Assembly (NCBI RefSeq): GCF_026967935.1
Contig: NZ_JAPVBL010000001.1
Span: 974,082-1,038,081 of the forward strand
Direction of reading: 5' to 3'
Source of the DNA: Modestobacter sp. VKM Ac-2982
GTDB lineage: Bacteria; Actinomycetota; Actinomycetes; Mycobacteriales; Geodermatophilaceae
DNA: 64,000 bases
In this document: piece after piece, positions 21,010 to 29,050 of the stretch
How positions within the stretch are numbered: position 1 is the stretch's first letter
How the letters are laid out: each line of letters begins with the position of its first letter
The notes under the pieces: generated by a model
The model's input: the letters and a program-made list of their open reading frames with translations, nothing else
The model's database searches: none
What the model was told of the DNA's origin: nothing
Program-made: the position numbers and the translations under genes

Positions 21010-21235
21010 TCCCGTGGGGTCGCAGGCTGGGCCGAGCCCGGGGCTTGGAGGACTTCTGCGACGAGGCAGCCAACCGCCGCGTCAACTCCGCGAGCTCCGG
21101 GTCCCGCTCGGCGATCCGCGCGTCCTGCTCGGAGATCCGCGCCTGCAGCTGGGTGATCGTCCGCTCATGCGCGGTCACCAGCGCTACCAGCTGCTCGTAG
21201 GCCGGGGCGGTCTTGACCGATCCTTCAGACCCGAA
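21010..21235 (-). pseudogene. N-terminal remnant of an IS66-family transposase
   Basis: Minus-strand reading gives a stretch typical of the start of IS66 TnpC: VKTAPAYEQLVALVTAHER, ITQLQARISEQDARIAER, then LTRRLAASSQKSSKP. This is the coiled-coil plus SSxNSSKPPS region. The homology stops within the next few codons and the DNA passes into the acyltransferase fragment. The catalytic core is not here. The matching C-terminal end of such a transposase lies 1.3 kb away on the other strand. Confidence 0.65.
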
Positions 21236-21387
21236 CGGCGATCCCGGCTACGAACGCCAGCGACCACCTGGATGGTCACGAAGCGATATGCCTGGGTATC
21301 ACGAGAAAACGGGTCGCACCGGTGCAGCATCCGGTTGGCGGGTGATTACTTGCCGTCACAGTTCGGGGCTTTGAGGGCATGGGCGCA

Positions 21388-21393
21388 TAGGTT
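21388..21393 (+). promoter_or_regulatory. -10 box of the leaderless methyltransferase promoter
   Basis: TAGGTT ends 6 nt before the ATG. The surrounding 150 bp are noticeably AT-richer than the rest of the window. Confidence 0.5.
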
Positions 21394-21399
21394 CTTGCC

Positions 21400-22092
21400 A
21401 TGCGGATCAAGCTGTTGGATGTAGGACGGCGCAAATTGGCTGCCTCTGTGTCGCGGAGGTCTCGGGCGCGCAAGGCGGAGTGGCTACGGCGACAGATCCA
21501 ACCAGGAAGCAGTGTTCTCCTTGTAGGTGTCAGCACCCTCCGTAAGCCGGGGATCGGGGTGGGCAACCTCCGTAAGCCGGGGATCGGGGTGGGCAACATG
21601 GTCGAACGAGACGTGGCGCAATACGCCGACGTCCATGCCCTTGTCTATGGGCGTGGCGATCCTGCTCTGGGGTGCCCCGTCACCAGGGGTGACGCGTGCG
21701 CCCTGCCTTTCCGGGCCAACTCCTTCGACTACGTGTTCAGCAACGCTGTCATCGAGCACGTTGGAGGGCCTGACCGCGGACGGATGATGCTGGCCGAAAG
21801 CCGTCGCGTGGCGCGAAAGGGCGCCTTCCATACGACGCCAAACCGTTGGTTCCCGGTAGAGACGCACACCCAGGTGCCACTCCTGCATTGGCTTCCCCGC
21901 CGCTGGCAGCGACGCGCCTTCGCAATCGTGGGCAAGCATCACTGGAGTCCCGAAGCTTACTGGCTCTTCAGTGCCCGAGGCCTACAAGAGCTTGATCCCC
22001 TCTTCGAGGTTGAACGTGCCACCTTTGCAACCCTTGTCGCATCGTGGCGTCCTGCGCCAGCGGCAATGACACAGACGGTTCCGGCGACGTGA
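21400..22092 (+). CDS. Class I SAM-dependent methyltransferase (Methyltransf_11 type), probably acquired
   Basis: 230 aa. The core shows VLLVGVSTLRKPG near the usual motif I, then a DA-containing segment (TRGDACALPFRANSFDYVFS) and NAVIEHVGGPDRGRMMLAE, which is the classic motif pattern of small-molecule and lipid or sugar methyltransferases. A 30-bp tandem duplication inserts LRKPGIGVGN a second time right after motif I without breaking the frame; it may distort the cofactor site. GC content and codon use are lower than in neighbours (many third-position A/T), and both sides carry IS66 remnants, so horizontal acquisition is likely. Substrate unknown. Confidence 0.75.
   Translation: MRIKLLDVGRRKLAASVSRRSRARKAEWLRRQIQPGSSVLLVGVSTLRKPGIGVGNLRKPGIGVGNMVERDVAQYADVHALVYGRGDPALGCPVTRGDACALPFRANSFDYVFSNAVIEHVGGPDRGRMMLAESRRVARKGAFHTTPNRWFPVETHTQVPLLHWLPRRWQRRAFAIVGKHHWSPEAYWLFSARGLQELDPLFEVERATFATLVASWRPAPAAMTQTVPAT
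21538..21597 (+). repeat. Two perfect in-frame copies of a 30-bp unit
   Basis: The unit begins CTCCGTAAGCCGGGG and repeats with no mismatch at 21538-21567 and 21568-21597. Each copy adds LRKPGIGVGN to the methyltransferase. Identity of the copies implies a recent duplication. Confidence 0.95.
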
Positions 22093-22360
22093 CCATTCAG
22101 CTGGTGGCGGGGGATCCGGACGTTGCCGCTCGTCACCTCGGGCAGATCGGTTGGCCTGTTCGTCAGGCGGCCAGGGTGACGTCGAGGCGCGGCAGGTGAC
22201 TGGCTCTGCCCGCGGTCGCACCCGCGGTCGCCACGTTCGTGATCGGGTTCGGCCGCTCCCGGCCGAGTCCCGGCCGGCCGGGACAGCGCCGCCCCGGGTC
22301 GTCGGCGGCCGGGTCATCTCCGCCGAGCTGATCGGCGCCACCACCCAGGCCGCCCCCGAC

Positions 22361-22672
22361 GGTGCGGTCGGCCGCCGGCACCGGCACCGGGCCCTGGCCC
22401 GCCGCATCCGTCGACGCCTCGATGACCACCTGCGGTTCGCCACCGACCTACGAGTGCCGTTCGACGACAACGCCGCCGAGCGCGACATCCGTGAGGCCGA
22501 GATCAAACGGAAGGCGTCCGGCGGCATGCGCACCCTCGCCGGCGCCCAGGACTTCGCCGCCATGCGCTCCTACCTGGCCACCGCCGCCAAGCACGGCCGC
22601 CGCTCCGTCGACGGGCTCGCCGAGCTGAGCAGCGGCAACGTCTGGATCCCCCGAGCCGGTGCCGCACGGTAG
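22361..22672 (+). pseudogene. C-terminal remnant of an IS66-family transposase
   Basis: The frame encodes the well-conserved tail of IS66 TnpC: ARRIRRRLDDHLRFATDL, VPFDDNAAERDIREAEIK, MRTLAGAQDFAAMRSYLAT and AAKHGRRSVDGLAELSSGN, ending at a stop codon. The DxxAE catalytic-Glu region (NNAAER in intact copies) reads DNAAERD. The upstream transposase body is missing. The fragment is on the plus strand, while the N-terminal fragment is on the minus strand, so they cannot be one simple insertion interrupted by cargo. Confidence 0.75.
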
Positions 22673-22979
22673 TGCCAGGTCGCGACGTGCTGCAGCAGGA
22701 GGAGGCGACGGCCACGCGTGCAGCAGGTCCAGGAAGTTCCGCCGTCGTCCTGGAGGCGCCTGCTCGGCAGCCCGACCAGCGAAGGGACGGGGGCGGTCGC
22801 GGAGGGAGGCCAGGAGCGGCACCGGCTGCCCTGGGGTCCACGACGGGGTCCCGCAAAGCCGCCGTCCCGCCTGCCACCTGTCTCGGGGGTTGCCGTCTGG
22901 CTCACCCGGCACGGTGTCGGCGGGCCCGGGAACCTCCCGCGGCGGGGTGAGGATGCTGTCGATCGGGCGTCGGCGGGCC
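22673..22979. other. Non-coding stretch after the IS66 remnant
   Basis: I see no reading frame with recognisable protein sequence on either strand and no hairpin with a T-tract. It is probably leftover insertion-element or flanking DNA leading into the acyl-CoA dehydrogenase promoter. Confidence 0.4.
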
Positions 22980-22985
22980 TAGCAT
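22980..22985 (+). promoter_or_regulatory. -10 box of the leaderless acyl-CoA dehydrogenase promoter
   Basis: TAGCAT ends 6 nt before the GTG start, with no Shine-Dalgarno sequence. Confidence 0.5.
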
Positions 22986-22991
22986 CTACTC

Positions 22992-24146
22992 GTGGGTAAC
23001 AACGCTGGGCCGTACGGGCTGACCGAGGAGCACGAGGCGATCCGCGAGGCGGTCCGCGAGATCGCCGAACGTGAGATCGCCCCCTTCGCCGCGGAGGTGG
23101 ACGCCGAGTCGCGCTACCCGGTGGAGGCGCAGAAGGCGCTCACCGCGGCGGGCTTCCACGCCACGCACGTCCCCGAGGCCTACGGCGGTGAGGGCGCCGA
23201 CGCGATCGCCACCTGCATCGTGATCGAGGAGGTCGCCCGGGTCGACGTCAGCGCCTCGCTGATCCCCGCCGTCAACAAGCTCGGCTCGGTGCCGGTGATC
23301 CTGTCGGCGTCCGAGGACCTCAAGCAGCGGGTGCTGCCCTCGATCGCCGTCGGTGATGCGATGATCAGCTACGGGCTCTCCGAGCGGGAGGCGGGCTCCG
23401 ATGCCGCGGCGATGCGGACCCGGGCGCGGCTCGAGGGCGACAGCTGGGTGCTCAACGGCACCAAGGCGTGGATCACCAACGCCAGCGTCTCCGAGTGGTT
23501 CACGGTCATGGCCGTCACCGACCCGGAGAAGGGTGCCAAGGGCATCTCCGCGTTCGTCGTGCACCGCGACGACCCGGGCTTCGCCGTGGGGCCCAAGGAG
23601 AAGAAGATGGGGATCAAGGGCTCGCCGACCTGCGAGCTCTACTTCATTGACTGCACCATCCCGGCCGACCGGATCGTCGGGGAGCCCGGCACCGGGTTCA
23701 CGACGGCGCTGCGGACGCTGGACTTCACCCGGCCGACCATCGGTGCCCAGGCGGTCGGGGTCGCCCAGGGCGCGCTGGACGCCGCGGTGGCCTACACCAA
23801 GGACCGTCGCCAGTTCGGCTCCGCGGTCAGCGACTTCCAGGGCGTCCAGTTCATGCTCGCCGACATGGACATGAAGATCCAGGCCGCCCGGCACCTGGTG
23901 TACGTCGCTGCCGCGGCTGGTGAGCAGGGGAGCCCCGACGTCACCCGGGTCTCCGCGGCGGCCAAGGCGTTCGCCTCCGACGTCGCCATGCAGGTGACCA
24001 CCGACGCCGTCCAGCTGTTCGGCGGGGCCGGGTACACGCAGGACTTCCCGGTCGAACGGATGATGCGCGACGCCAAGATCACCCAGATCTACGAGGGCAC
24101 CAACCAGGTGCAGCGCATGGTGATCGCCCGGAGCCTCCTGAGGTAG
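22992..24146 (+). CDS. Acyl-CoA dehydrogenase
   Basis: 384 aa FAD enzyme that introduces the alpha-beta double bond in acyl-CoA thioesters and passes electrons to ETF. Seen are SYGLSEREAGSDAAAMRTRA, the WITNASVSEWFTVMA flavin segment, KMGIKGSPTCELYF, the RRQFGSAVSDFQGVQFMLAD helix and the C-terminal catalytic region IYEGTNQVQRMVIAR with its Glu. The sequence is of the short/branched-chain type; substrate cannot be fixed. The short-chain reductase and CoA-transferase in the window suggest branched-chain amino acid or short fatty acid catabolism. Confidence 0.93.
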   Translation: MGNNAGPYGLTEEHEAIREAVREIAEREIAPFAAEVDAESRYPVEAQKALTAAGFHATHVPEAYGGEGADAIATCIVIEEVARVDVSASLIPAVNKLGSVPVILSASEDLKQRVLPSIAVGDAMISYGLSEREAGSDAAAMRTRARLEGDSWVLNGTKAWITNASVSEWFTVMAVTDPEKGAKGISAFVVHRDDPGFAVGPKEKKMGIKGSPTCELYFIDCTIPADRIVGEPGTGFTTALRTLDFTRPTIGAQAVGVAQGALDAAVAYTKDRRQFGSAVSDFQGVQFMLADMDMKIQAARHLVYVAAAAGEQGSPDVTRVSAAAKAFASDVAMQVTTDAVQLFGGAGYTQDFPVERMMRDAKITQIYEGTNQVQRMVIARSLLR

Positions 24147-24179
24147 ATCGCCGGCTGGTCGAGGTCGGCCGGATCCGGG

Positions 24180-25388
24180 TCAGGTGTCCAGTGGCAGCGG
24201 CCTGGCCGGCCACTCCAGCAGGCGGGCACCCAGGACGGCGGCGTGCAGTGACAGCCGCTGGTCGGGCCGCCCGACGCTGTAGCCGCTGAGCTCGGCGACC
24301 CGGGCCAGGCGGTAGGTGACGGTGCGCACCGAGACGTGGAGCCGCTGGGCGGCCTCGGTGGCGACGTCCCCGGCGTCGAAGTACGCCAGCAGGGTCTCCA
24401 GCAACACGCCCGCCCCGTTGCGGCTGCGCTGCAACGGGCCCAGCACGTCGCCGACCAGGTCCGCGATCGCCGCCTGGTCCCGGCCCAGCACCCGGTAGAC
24501 CAGCAGGTCGCGGGCGTGCACGACGTCGGTGTCCAGGCCGAGCCGGTCGGCGAACACGAGGGCCTCACGGGCCTCCTCGTAGGACCGGGCGACGCCGTAG
24601 GCGCCGGGGAACGCGCGCCCCGCGGCCACCCGCCAGCGCCGGCCGCCGTCGACCTGGTCGAGCTGGGCACAGATCAGCGCACCGAGGTCCACCGCCCGGG
24701 AGGTCGCGGTGGCACTGCCCGCCGGCACGACGACGACCACCCGCGCGTCCTTGGTGGCGACCAGCACGTCCCGGTCGCCGAAGCGGTCCACGACGGCGCG
24801 CTCCAGCGCGATGGCCGCGCGGTCGACCGGCCCCTCGGGCCCTCGCACCGCGGCGAGGGCCACGTGGTGGGCCTTGCCCAGGTCGATGCCGAAGGGCTCG
24901 GCGCGCGCGACCATCCGGGCGACGTCGGCGTCCCCGCGGAGCAGGTCGTCGACGAACCCACGCCGCAGCGCCTCCTCGTGGCGGATCATCTCCCGCCGCT
25001 CGGACTGGTGGCCGTCGACGAGGACCCCGACGGCGTCGTCGAGGACCCGCAGCACCGCCTCGCCGGCCTGGCGCACCTTCTCCGGGTCACTCGAGCGCAC
25101 CACCGCCGGCAGCTGCCGCCACAGCCGCCAGGACGCGGACAGGTAGAGGTCCACCGCACCCCGGGCACTGACGCCCTGCGCCGCTGCTCGCCGTCCCAGT
25201 TCACGGACCGCGGCCAGCTCCCACGGCGCCGGACGACGCCCGTGGATCGCCGCGTCGGCCAGCATCGGCAGGTAGTCGCCGAGGAGGTCCACCGGGGCGG
25301 AACAGGCGGCTGCCGCCGACGATGCCACGGCGTCCAGCCAGTCCTCACCCGTCGCCGGTCCTTCGCCGAGCTGCCGGTCGTCGGTCAT
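24180..25388 (-). CDS. PucR-family (CdaR-like) transcriptional regulator
   Basis: 402 aa. The N-terminal half (about 1-150) is a helical sensor of the RsbRD/PucR N-terminal kind (LGDYLPMLADAAIHG, DLYLSASWRLWRQLP). The middle is a GGDEF-like CdaR domain (HVALAAVRG, RVVVVVPAG, GVARSYEEAREAL). The C terminus is a HTH_30 DNA-binding domain (LLETLLAYFDAGDVATEAA, RLHVSVRTVTYRLARV). ATG with a GGAGGAG site. Convergent with the acyl-CoA dehydrogenase, so a role in controlling that catabolism is possible but unproven. A 19-bp inverted repeat lies 35 bp upstream of the start. Confidence 0.88.
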   Translation of the reverse strand: MTDDRQLGEGPATGEDWLDAVASSAAAACSAPVDLLGDYLPMLADAAIHGRRPAPWELAAVRELGRRAAAQGVSARGAVDLYLSASWRLWRQLPAVVRSSDPEKVRQAGEAVLRVLDDAVGVLVDGHQSERREMIRHEEALRRGFVDDLLRGDADVARMVARAEPFGIDLGKAHHVALAAVRGPEGPVDRAAIALERAVVDRFGDRDVLVATKDARVVVVVPAGSATATSRAVDLGALICAQLDQVDGGRRWRVAAGRAFPGAYGVARSYEEAREALVFADRLGLDTDVVHARDLLVYRVLGRDQAAIADLVGDVLGPLQRSRNGAGVLLETLLAYFDAGDVATEAAQRLHVSVRTVTYRLARVAELSGYSVGRPDQRLSLHAAVLGARLLEWPARPLPLDT

Positions 25389-25423
25389 CGGCTCTCCTCC
25401 GTCTCACCGGCACCCTGGATCCC

Positions 25424-25442
25424 GTTGCCCGACGTCGGCAAC
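25424..25442. promoter_or_regulatory. 19-bp inverted repeat GTTGCC-N7-GGCAAC upstream of the PucR gene
   Basis: Six-base arms are separated by CGACGTC, itself containing the palindrome GACGTC. The site is 35 bp upstream of the regulator's start, a reasonable place for an autoregulatory operator. The same arms and spacing recur once, at 26610-26628. Confidence 0.35.
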
Positions 25443-25488
25443 GCCAGCATCCCCCAGTTGACCGTGGTGGCCCGGGCCGACCGACGTC

Positions 25489-25869
25489 TCAGCGGTCCGG
25501 TTGCGGGAAGGGGACGTCGCCCACCAGCGAGCCCAGCCGGGTCAGCTGGAGCGGGTCCAGGACGGAGCGCCGGCCGGCGCACCGCAGGACCAGCCGGGCA
25601 CCGCGCCGCCGGCAGCGACGGTGTGCCCGGGAGAGCGCGGTGACGCCGGCGGCACCCAGCACGGTGACCTCCGCGAGGTCGACGACGAGCTCGCGGAGGT
25701 CCCGCTGGGCGGTCTGGCTGTCCAGGCACAGCCGGAGGAGTGGGGCGGTGGCGCTGTCGACCTCGCCGGTGACGTCGACGAGGACACAGCCCGGCCGGTC
25801 CCCGCGCACGGCGATGACGGACAGCACCGGGTCGTCGGGCACGGCATGAGCGCCGGACGGAGCGGACAC
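25489..25869 (-). CDS. STAS-domain protein (anti-sigma factor antagonist-like)
   Basis: 126 aa consisting almost entirely of a STAS domain: VDVTGEVDSATAPLLRLCL, ELVVDLAEVTVLGAAGVTAL and RRGARLVLRCAGRRSVLD. Such proteins usually bind anti-sigma kinases in partner-switching circuits. The loop that normally carries the phospho-acceptor Ser (D/G-S-x-G) reads LGAAG, so it cannot be switched off by Ser phosphorylation in the usual way. GTG start with AGGAG 7 nt upstream. No kinase or sigma factor is adjacent. Confidence 0.85.
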   Translation of the reverse strand: MSAPSGAHAVPDDPVLSVIAVRGDRPGCVLVDVTGEVDSATAPLLRLCLDSQTAQRDLRELVVDLAEVTVLGAAGVTALSRAHRRCRRRGARLVLRCAGRRSVLDPLQLTRLGSLVGDVPFPQPDR

Positions 25870-25895
25870 GGGGCGGCTCCTCGCGGGCAGCGTGG

Positions 25896-26219
25896 TCACA
25901 GGCAGGAGACGCAGGTCGCCGCGAACGGGCGGAACTCGAGTCGCTCCGGGGGGATGGCCGATCCGCAGTGCGCGCAGGCGCCGTACCTGCCGGTCGCGAT
26001 CCGGTCCAGCGCCGCGTCGATCTCCTCGATCGTGCGCAGCAGGCTGTCGGCCCGGCGGAGGGCGACCGGGTCGGGCACCGATGTGACCGTCTCGGCCAGG
26101 GCGAGTTCGCGCTGACGGAGGCAGTCGGCGCGCTGGGCCTCCAGCAGCCCCCGGGAGGACGTCCAGTCCCTCCCCGGGGTCGCGGAGGGTGTGGCGCTGG
26201 CTGTGGCGGTGGTGCGCAT
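25896..26219 (-). CDS. DksA/TraR-family C4 zinc-finger protein
   Basis: 107 aa. A helical N-terminal half (LLEAQRADCLRQRELALAE, ADSLLRTIEEIDAALDRI) is followed by RYGACAHCGSAIPPERLEFR and a final CVSC, giving the CxxC-x17-CxxC zinc finger of the TraR/DksA family. Such proteins modulate RNA polymerase; actinobacterial members are close to RbpA/CarD-independent regulators of unknown role. ATG with AGGAG 7 nt upstream. It is 26 bp upstream of the STAS gene and likely co-transcribed. Confidence 0.9.
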   Translation of the reverse strand: MRTTATASATPSATPGRDWTSSRGLLEAQRADCLRQRELALAETVTSVPDPVALRRADSLLRTIEEIDAALDRIATGRYGACAHCGSAIPPERLEFRPFAATCVSCL

Positions 26220-26703
26220 GGACTGCTCCTGGGGACGACGGAGAGCACGCCCCACCGGATCGGGGCGCGCGAGGAGGAACGGGGGACCGCAGTGGGTCAG
26301 GTGCGCCGAGGGGGCGCGCGGTCCTGGCTGCGGCGCAGCACGTCCAGGCCACGCAGGCCGCGCGCCCGCAGGCTCGTCGCCAGGGCCAGCCGCTCGGCTC
26401 CGGTGACCGGCGACCGAGGACGTCCGGGTGGCACGGGAAGCGCAGCCGTACCGCTGTGTGGTGCGGACACCCCGGTCACCTCCTCGTCGCCGGCAGGTCC
26501 AGGCGCCAGCTGTCACGGACAGCGCCCAGCACCTGGGGACCTGGGGTGAGCCTGCCCGCACACCGGGGAGGGGGACAGGTCGGTGACCGGCCATCCCGAT
26601 CGCGGTGGAGTTGCCGGTCACCGGCAACCCCGGGCACCGGACCGGCTGCCCTGTGCCCACGCCAGGGGCGGGCGTCCTGGTGCGCGACCGGGCGACGGCC
26701 TCC
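26220..26703. other. 484-bp gap between the DUF1028 gene and the DksA/TraR gene
   Basis: No convincing gene. A minus-strand frame of 60 codons (26479 to 26297) has a plausible Ala/Arg/Leu-rich helix (LALATSLRARGLRGLDVLRR) but no ribosome-binding site or family I recognise. The promoter of the DksA/TraR-STAS pair should lie here. The 26610-26628 inverted repeat is inside this gap. Confidence 0.4.
26610..26628. promoter_or_regulatory. Second GTTGCC-N7-GGCAAC inverted repeat
   Basis: Same six-base arms and seven-base spacer length as the repeat at 25424, here with spacer GGTCACC, giving a nearly continuous palindrome. It sits 75 bp beyond the DUF1028 stop, so it could also be a transcript-end hairpin. 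Confidence 0.35.
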
Positions 26704-27525
26704 TCAGTCCAGCAGTCGGGAGACGGCGGAGAGGCGGGCGTCGCCGGCCATCGAGGCGAGCCACGTGGACCAGCCGGGCCGGTTCCTGACCGCCTCCAGG
26801 GCGCTGCGAGCTCCGGCCCGGTCACCGCGGCGGGAGGCGGCCAGCGCCGCGTACAGGTCCCGGGCGCCCTCCGGGGCGAAGACGGCGAGCGTCTCGTAGT
26901 CGCGCTCGTCGTAGGCCCGCTGCAGGTTGCGCAGCATGCGCAGCTGGGCGACGGGGTCGCCGGAGTCGTCGACCCGCAGGTCCACCCGGACTCCGTCGTC
27001 GTCCTCGCTGGCCGGGGCCCCGCTGACCACCTGCAGCGCGGCGGACTGCCGGCCACGCAGGTCGCCCCCGGCGTCCTGCCCCGCGGTCAGCGCGGCGATC
27101 AGCCGGTCGGCCAGCGCCCCGCCGGTCGCGGTGAGCGCCTGCGCCATCGCCGGCAGCACGTCGGGGGACGCGAGCATGTTGCCCTGCACGCTGAACCCCT
27201 CGCCCAGCACGTGCCCACTGGTGGGCAGGGACCCCGGGCCGGTGTCGGCGGCCACCCGGCCGGCCGGGTCCAGGACGGCGATCTGCCGGTCGGCGTCCTC
27301 GGCGGCGTGCGCGGCCCGGCGCACCAGGTCCTGCGGTGAGGCGCCGTCGGCCAGGCCGGCCAGCAGGGAGCTGCCCAGCCCTCGCCGGCTGCGCGCCTGG
27401 ACCGCGATCACCCCCACCCCGGGCCGGACCGTGGGGACGGCCCGGCCGACCGCCAGGATGCAGGAGGAGACCGCGATGCCCAGGTCGCCCGTCGCGGCGT
27501 CCCGGGCGATGACGGAGAAGGTCAT
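26704..27525 (-). CDS. DUF1028 protein (Ntn-hydrolase-like)
   Basis: 273 aa. Starts TFSVIARDAATGDLGIAVSS, the standard N terminus of DUF1028, which has a predicted Ntn-hydrolase fold. Further landmarks are GVGVIAVQARSRRGLGSSLL, SGHVLGEGFSVQGNMLAS and ASRRGDRAGARSALEAV near the C-terminal helical repeat. No biochemical function is established that I can name. It follows the CoA-transferase subunits by 16 bp on the same strand and is probably their last operon partner. Confidence 0.85.
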   Translation of the reverse strand: MTFSVIARDAATGDLGIAVSSCILAVGRAVPTVRPGVGVIAVQARSRRGLGSSLLAGLADGASPQDLVRRAAHAAEDADRQIAVLDPAGRVAADTGPGSLPTSGHVLGEGFSVQGNMLASPDVLPAMAQALTATGGALADRLIAALTAGQDAGGDLRGRQSAALQVVSGAPASEDDDGVRVDLRVDDSGDPVAQLRMLRNLQRAYDERDYETLAVFAPEGARDLYAALAASRRGDRAGARSALEAVRNRPGWSTWLASMAGDARLSAVSRLLD

Positions 27526-27541
27526 CGGTCCCGGGGCTCGG

Positions 27542-28210
27542 TCAGACGGTGGCCGGCAAGGCCATGGTGGGCACCTCACCGTCGACCTGCAGGGGGGCGC
27601 CGGTGGCGGCGACGACCTGCTCGACGGTGACGCCCGGTGCGGTCTCGCGGAGCACCAGCCCGGCCTCGGTGACGTCGATGACCGCCAGGTCGGTGATGAT
27701 GCGGTCGACGCAGCCCTTGCCGGTCAGCGGCAGGGAGCACTCCTCGACGATCTTGGGGGAGCCGTCGCGGGCGACGTGCTCCATCATCACGATCACCTCG
27801 CGGGCACCGTGCACGAGGTCCATCGCCCCGCCCATCCCGTTGACCATCTTCCCGGGGATCAGCCAGTTGGCCAGGTCACCGCGGGTGTTGACCTGCATCG
27901 CGCCCAGGACGGCGACGTCGATGTGGTGGCCGCGGATCATGCCGAAGGACAGCGAGGAGTCGAAGAAGCTGGCCCCGGGCAGGATCGTGATCGTCTCCTT
28001 GCCGGCGTTGATCAGGTCGGCGTCCTCCTCGCCCTCGAAGGGGTAGGGGCCGACGCCGAGCACGCCGTTCTCGCTCTGCAGCACCACGTGCACCCCGTCG
28101 GGGATGTGGTTGGGCACCAGGGTGGGCATGCCGATGCCGAGGTTCACGTACTGGCCGTCCTGCAGGTCCAGGGCGACCCGGGCGGCGAGCTCGTCGCGGG
28201 ACAGTGCCAT
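27542..28210 (-). CDS. scoB: 3-oxoacid CoA-transferase, subunit B
   Basis: 222 aa beta subunit of a family I CoA-transferase, which moves CoA between short acids such as succinyl-CoA and acetoacetate or 3-oxoadipate. The catalytic Glu lies in [30 protein letters not shown] and [20 protein letters not shown] are family landmarks. It starts one base after the subunit A stop. Substrate (acetoacetate versus 3-oxoadipate) cannot be told from sequence, and no aromatic-pathway genes are nearby, which favours ketone-body or branched-chain metabolism. Confidence 0.93.
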   Translation of the reverse strand: MALSRDELAARVALDLQDGQYVNLGIGMPTLVPNHIPDGVHVVLQSENGVLGVGPYPFEGEEDADLINAGKETITILPGASFFDSSLSFGMIRGHHIDVAVLGAMQVNTRGDLANWLIPGKMVNGMGGAMDLVHGAREVIVMMEHVARDGSPKIVEECSLPLTGKGCVDRIITDLAVIDVTEAGLVLRETAPGVTVEQVVAATGAPLQVDGEVPTMALPATV

Positions 28211-28211
28211 C

Positions 28212-29009
28212 TCAGGCCTCCGTGGTCTCGGTGCCGGCGGCTGCGGGTGCGGCCGCGCCGGGGCGGGGGCGGGTGGTGCGCTTCTCGATCCGCTTCCCCT
28301 CGTCGCCGACGACGACCACCCGTTGCACGAACACCCCGGGCAGGTGCACGGCCTCGGGCGGGATCTGCCCGGGCTCCACCAGCCGCTCGACCTCGGCGAT
28401 GGTGACCGCCGCGGCCATGCCGCACAGCGGGTTGAAGTTGCGGGCCGACTCGCGGAAGACCAGGTTGCCGTGCCGGTCACCGACCGCCGCGCGGACCAGG
28501 CCGAAGTCGGCGGTCAGCGCCGTCTCCAGCACAAAGTCCTGGTCGCCGAACCGGCGGACCTCCTTGGGCTCGCTGGTGGCCACCACGTTGCCCTCGGCGT
28601 CGTAGCGCACCGGGATGCCGCCGTCGGCCACCAGGGTGCCCACCCCGGTGGGGGTGTAGAAGGCCGGGATGCCGGTGCCCCCCGCGCGGAGCCGCTCGGC
28701 CAGTGACCCCTGCGGGGTCAGCTCGACCTCCAGCTCGCCGGAGAGGTACAGCCGCGCCAGCTCCTTGTTGCCGCCGACGAAGGAGCTGATCGTCTTGGCG
28801 ATCCGCCCGGCGTAGAGCAGCACCCCGAGCGCCTGGTCGTCGACCCCACAGTTGTTCGAGATCGTGGTCAGGTCCTTCGCGCCCTGCTCCAGCAGCGCGT
28901 CGATCAGTGCGACCGGCACCCCGCACAACCCGAACCCACCGACCGACAGGGTGGCCCCGTCGGCGATGTCGGCCACGGCCTCCCGTGCGCTCGCGACGAC
29001 CTTGTCCAT
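28212..29009 (-). CDS. scoA: 3-oxoacid CoA-transferase, subunit A
   Basis: 265 aa alpha subunit. Glycine motif [55 protein letters not shown] and [15 protein letters not shown] are diagnostic. The C-terminal 25 residues are an unusual Arg/Pro/Ala-rich tail ([20 protein letters not shown]) beyond the family core. ATG start. Forms the heterotetramer with the next gene. Confidence 0.93.
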   Translation of the reverse strand: MDKVVASAREAVADIADGATLSVGGFGLCGVPVALIDALLEQGAKDLTTISNNCGVDDQALGVLLYAGRIAKTISSFVGGNKELARLYLSGELEVELTPQGSLAERLRAGGTGIPAFYTPTGVGTLVADGGIPVRYDAEGNVVATSEPKEVRRFGDQDFVLETALTADFGLVRAAVGDRHGNLVFRESARNFNPLCGMAAAVTIAEVERLVEPGQIPPEAVHLPGVFVQRVVVVGDEGKRIEKRTTRPRPGAAAPAAAGTETTEA

Positions 29010-29050
29010 GCGCTGACCACCATCCGTTCGAGGGCTGGGCAGGCGGTGCG

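Noticed and set aside
21400-22092. Methyltransferase as IS66 accessory gene
   Set aside because: IS66 accessory genes (tnpA, tnpB) have no methyltransferase motifs; it is more likely cargo or an independent acquisition.
26297-26479. 60-codon minus-strand ORF upstream of the DksA/TraR gene
   Set aside because: Protein-like helix but no ribosome-binding site, promoter or family; kept only as a remark in the gap description.
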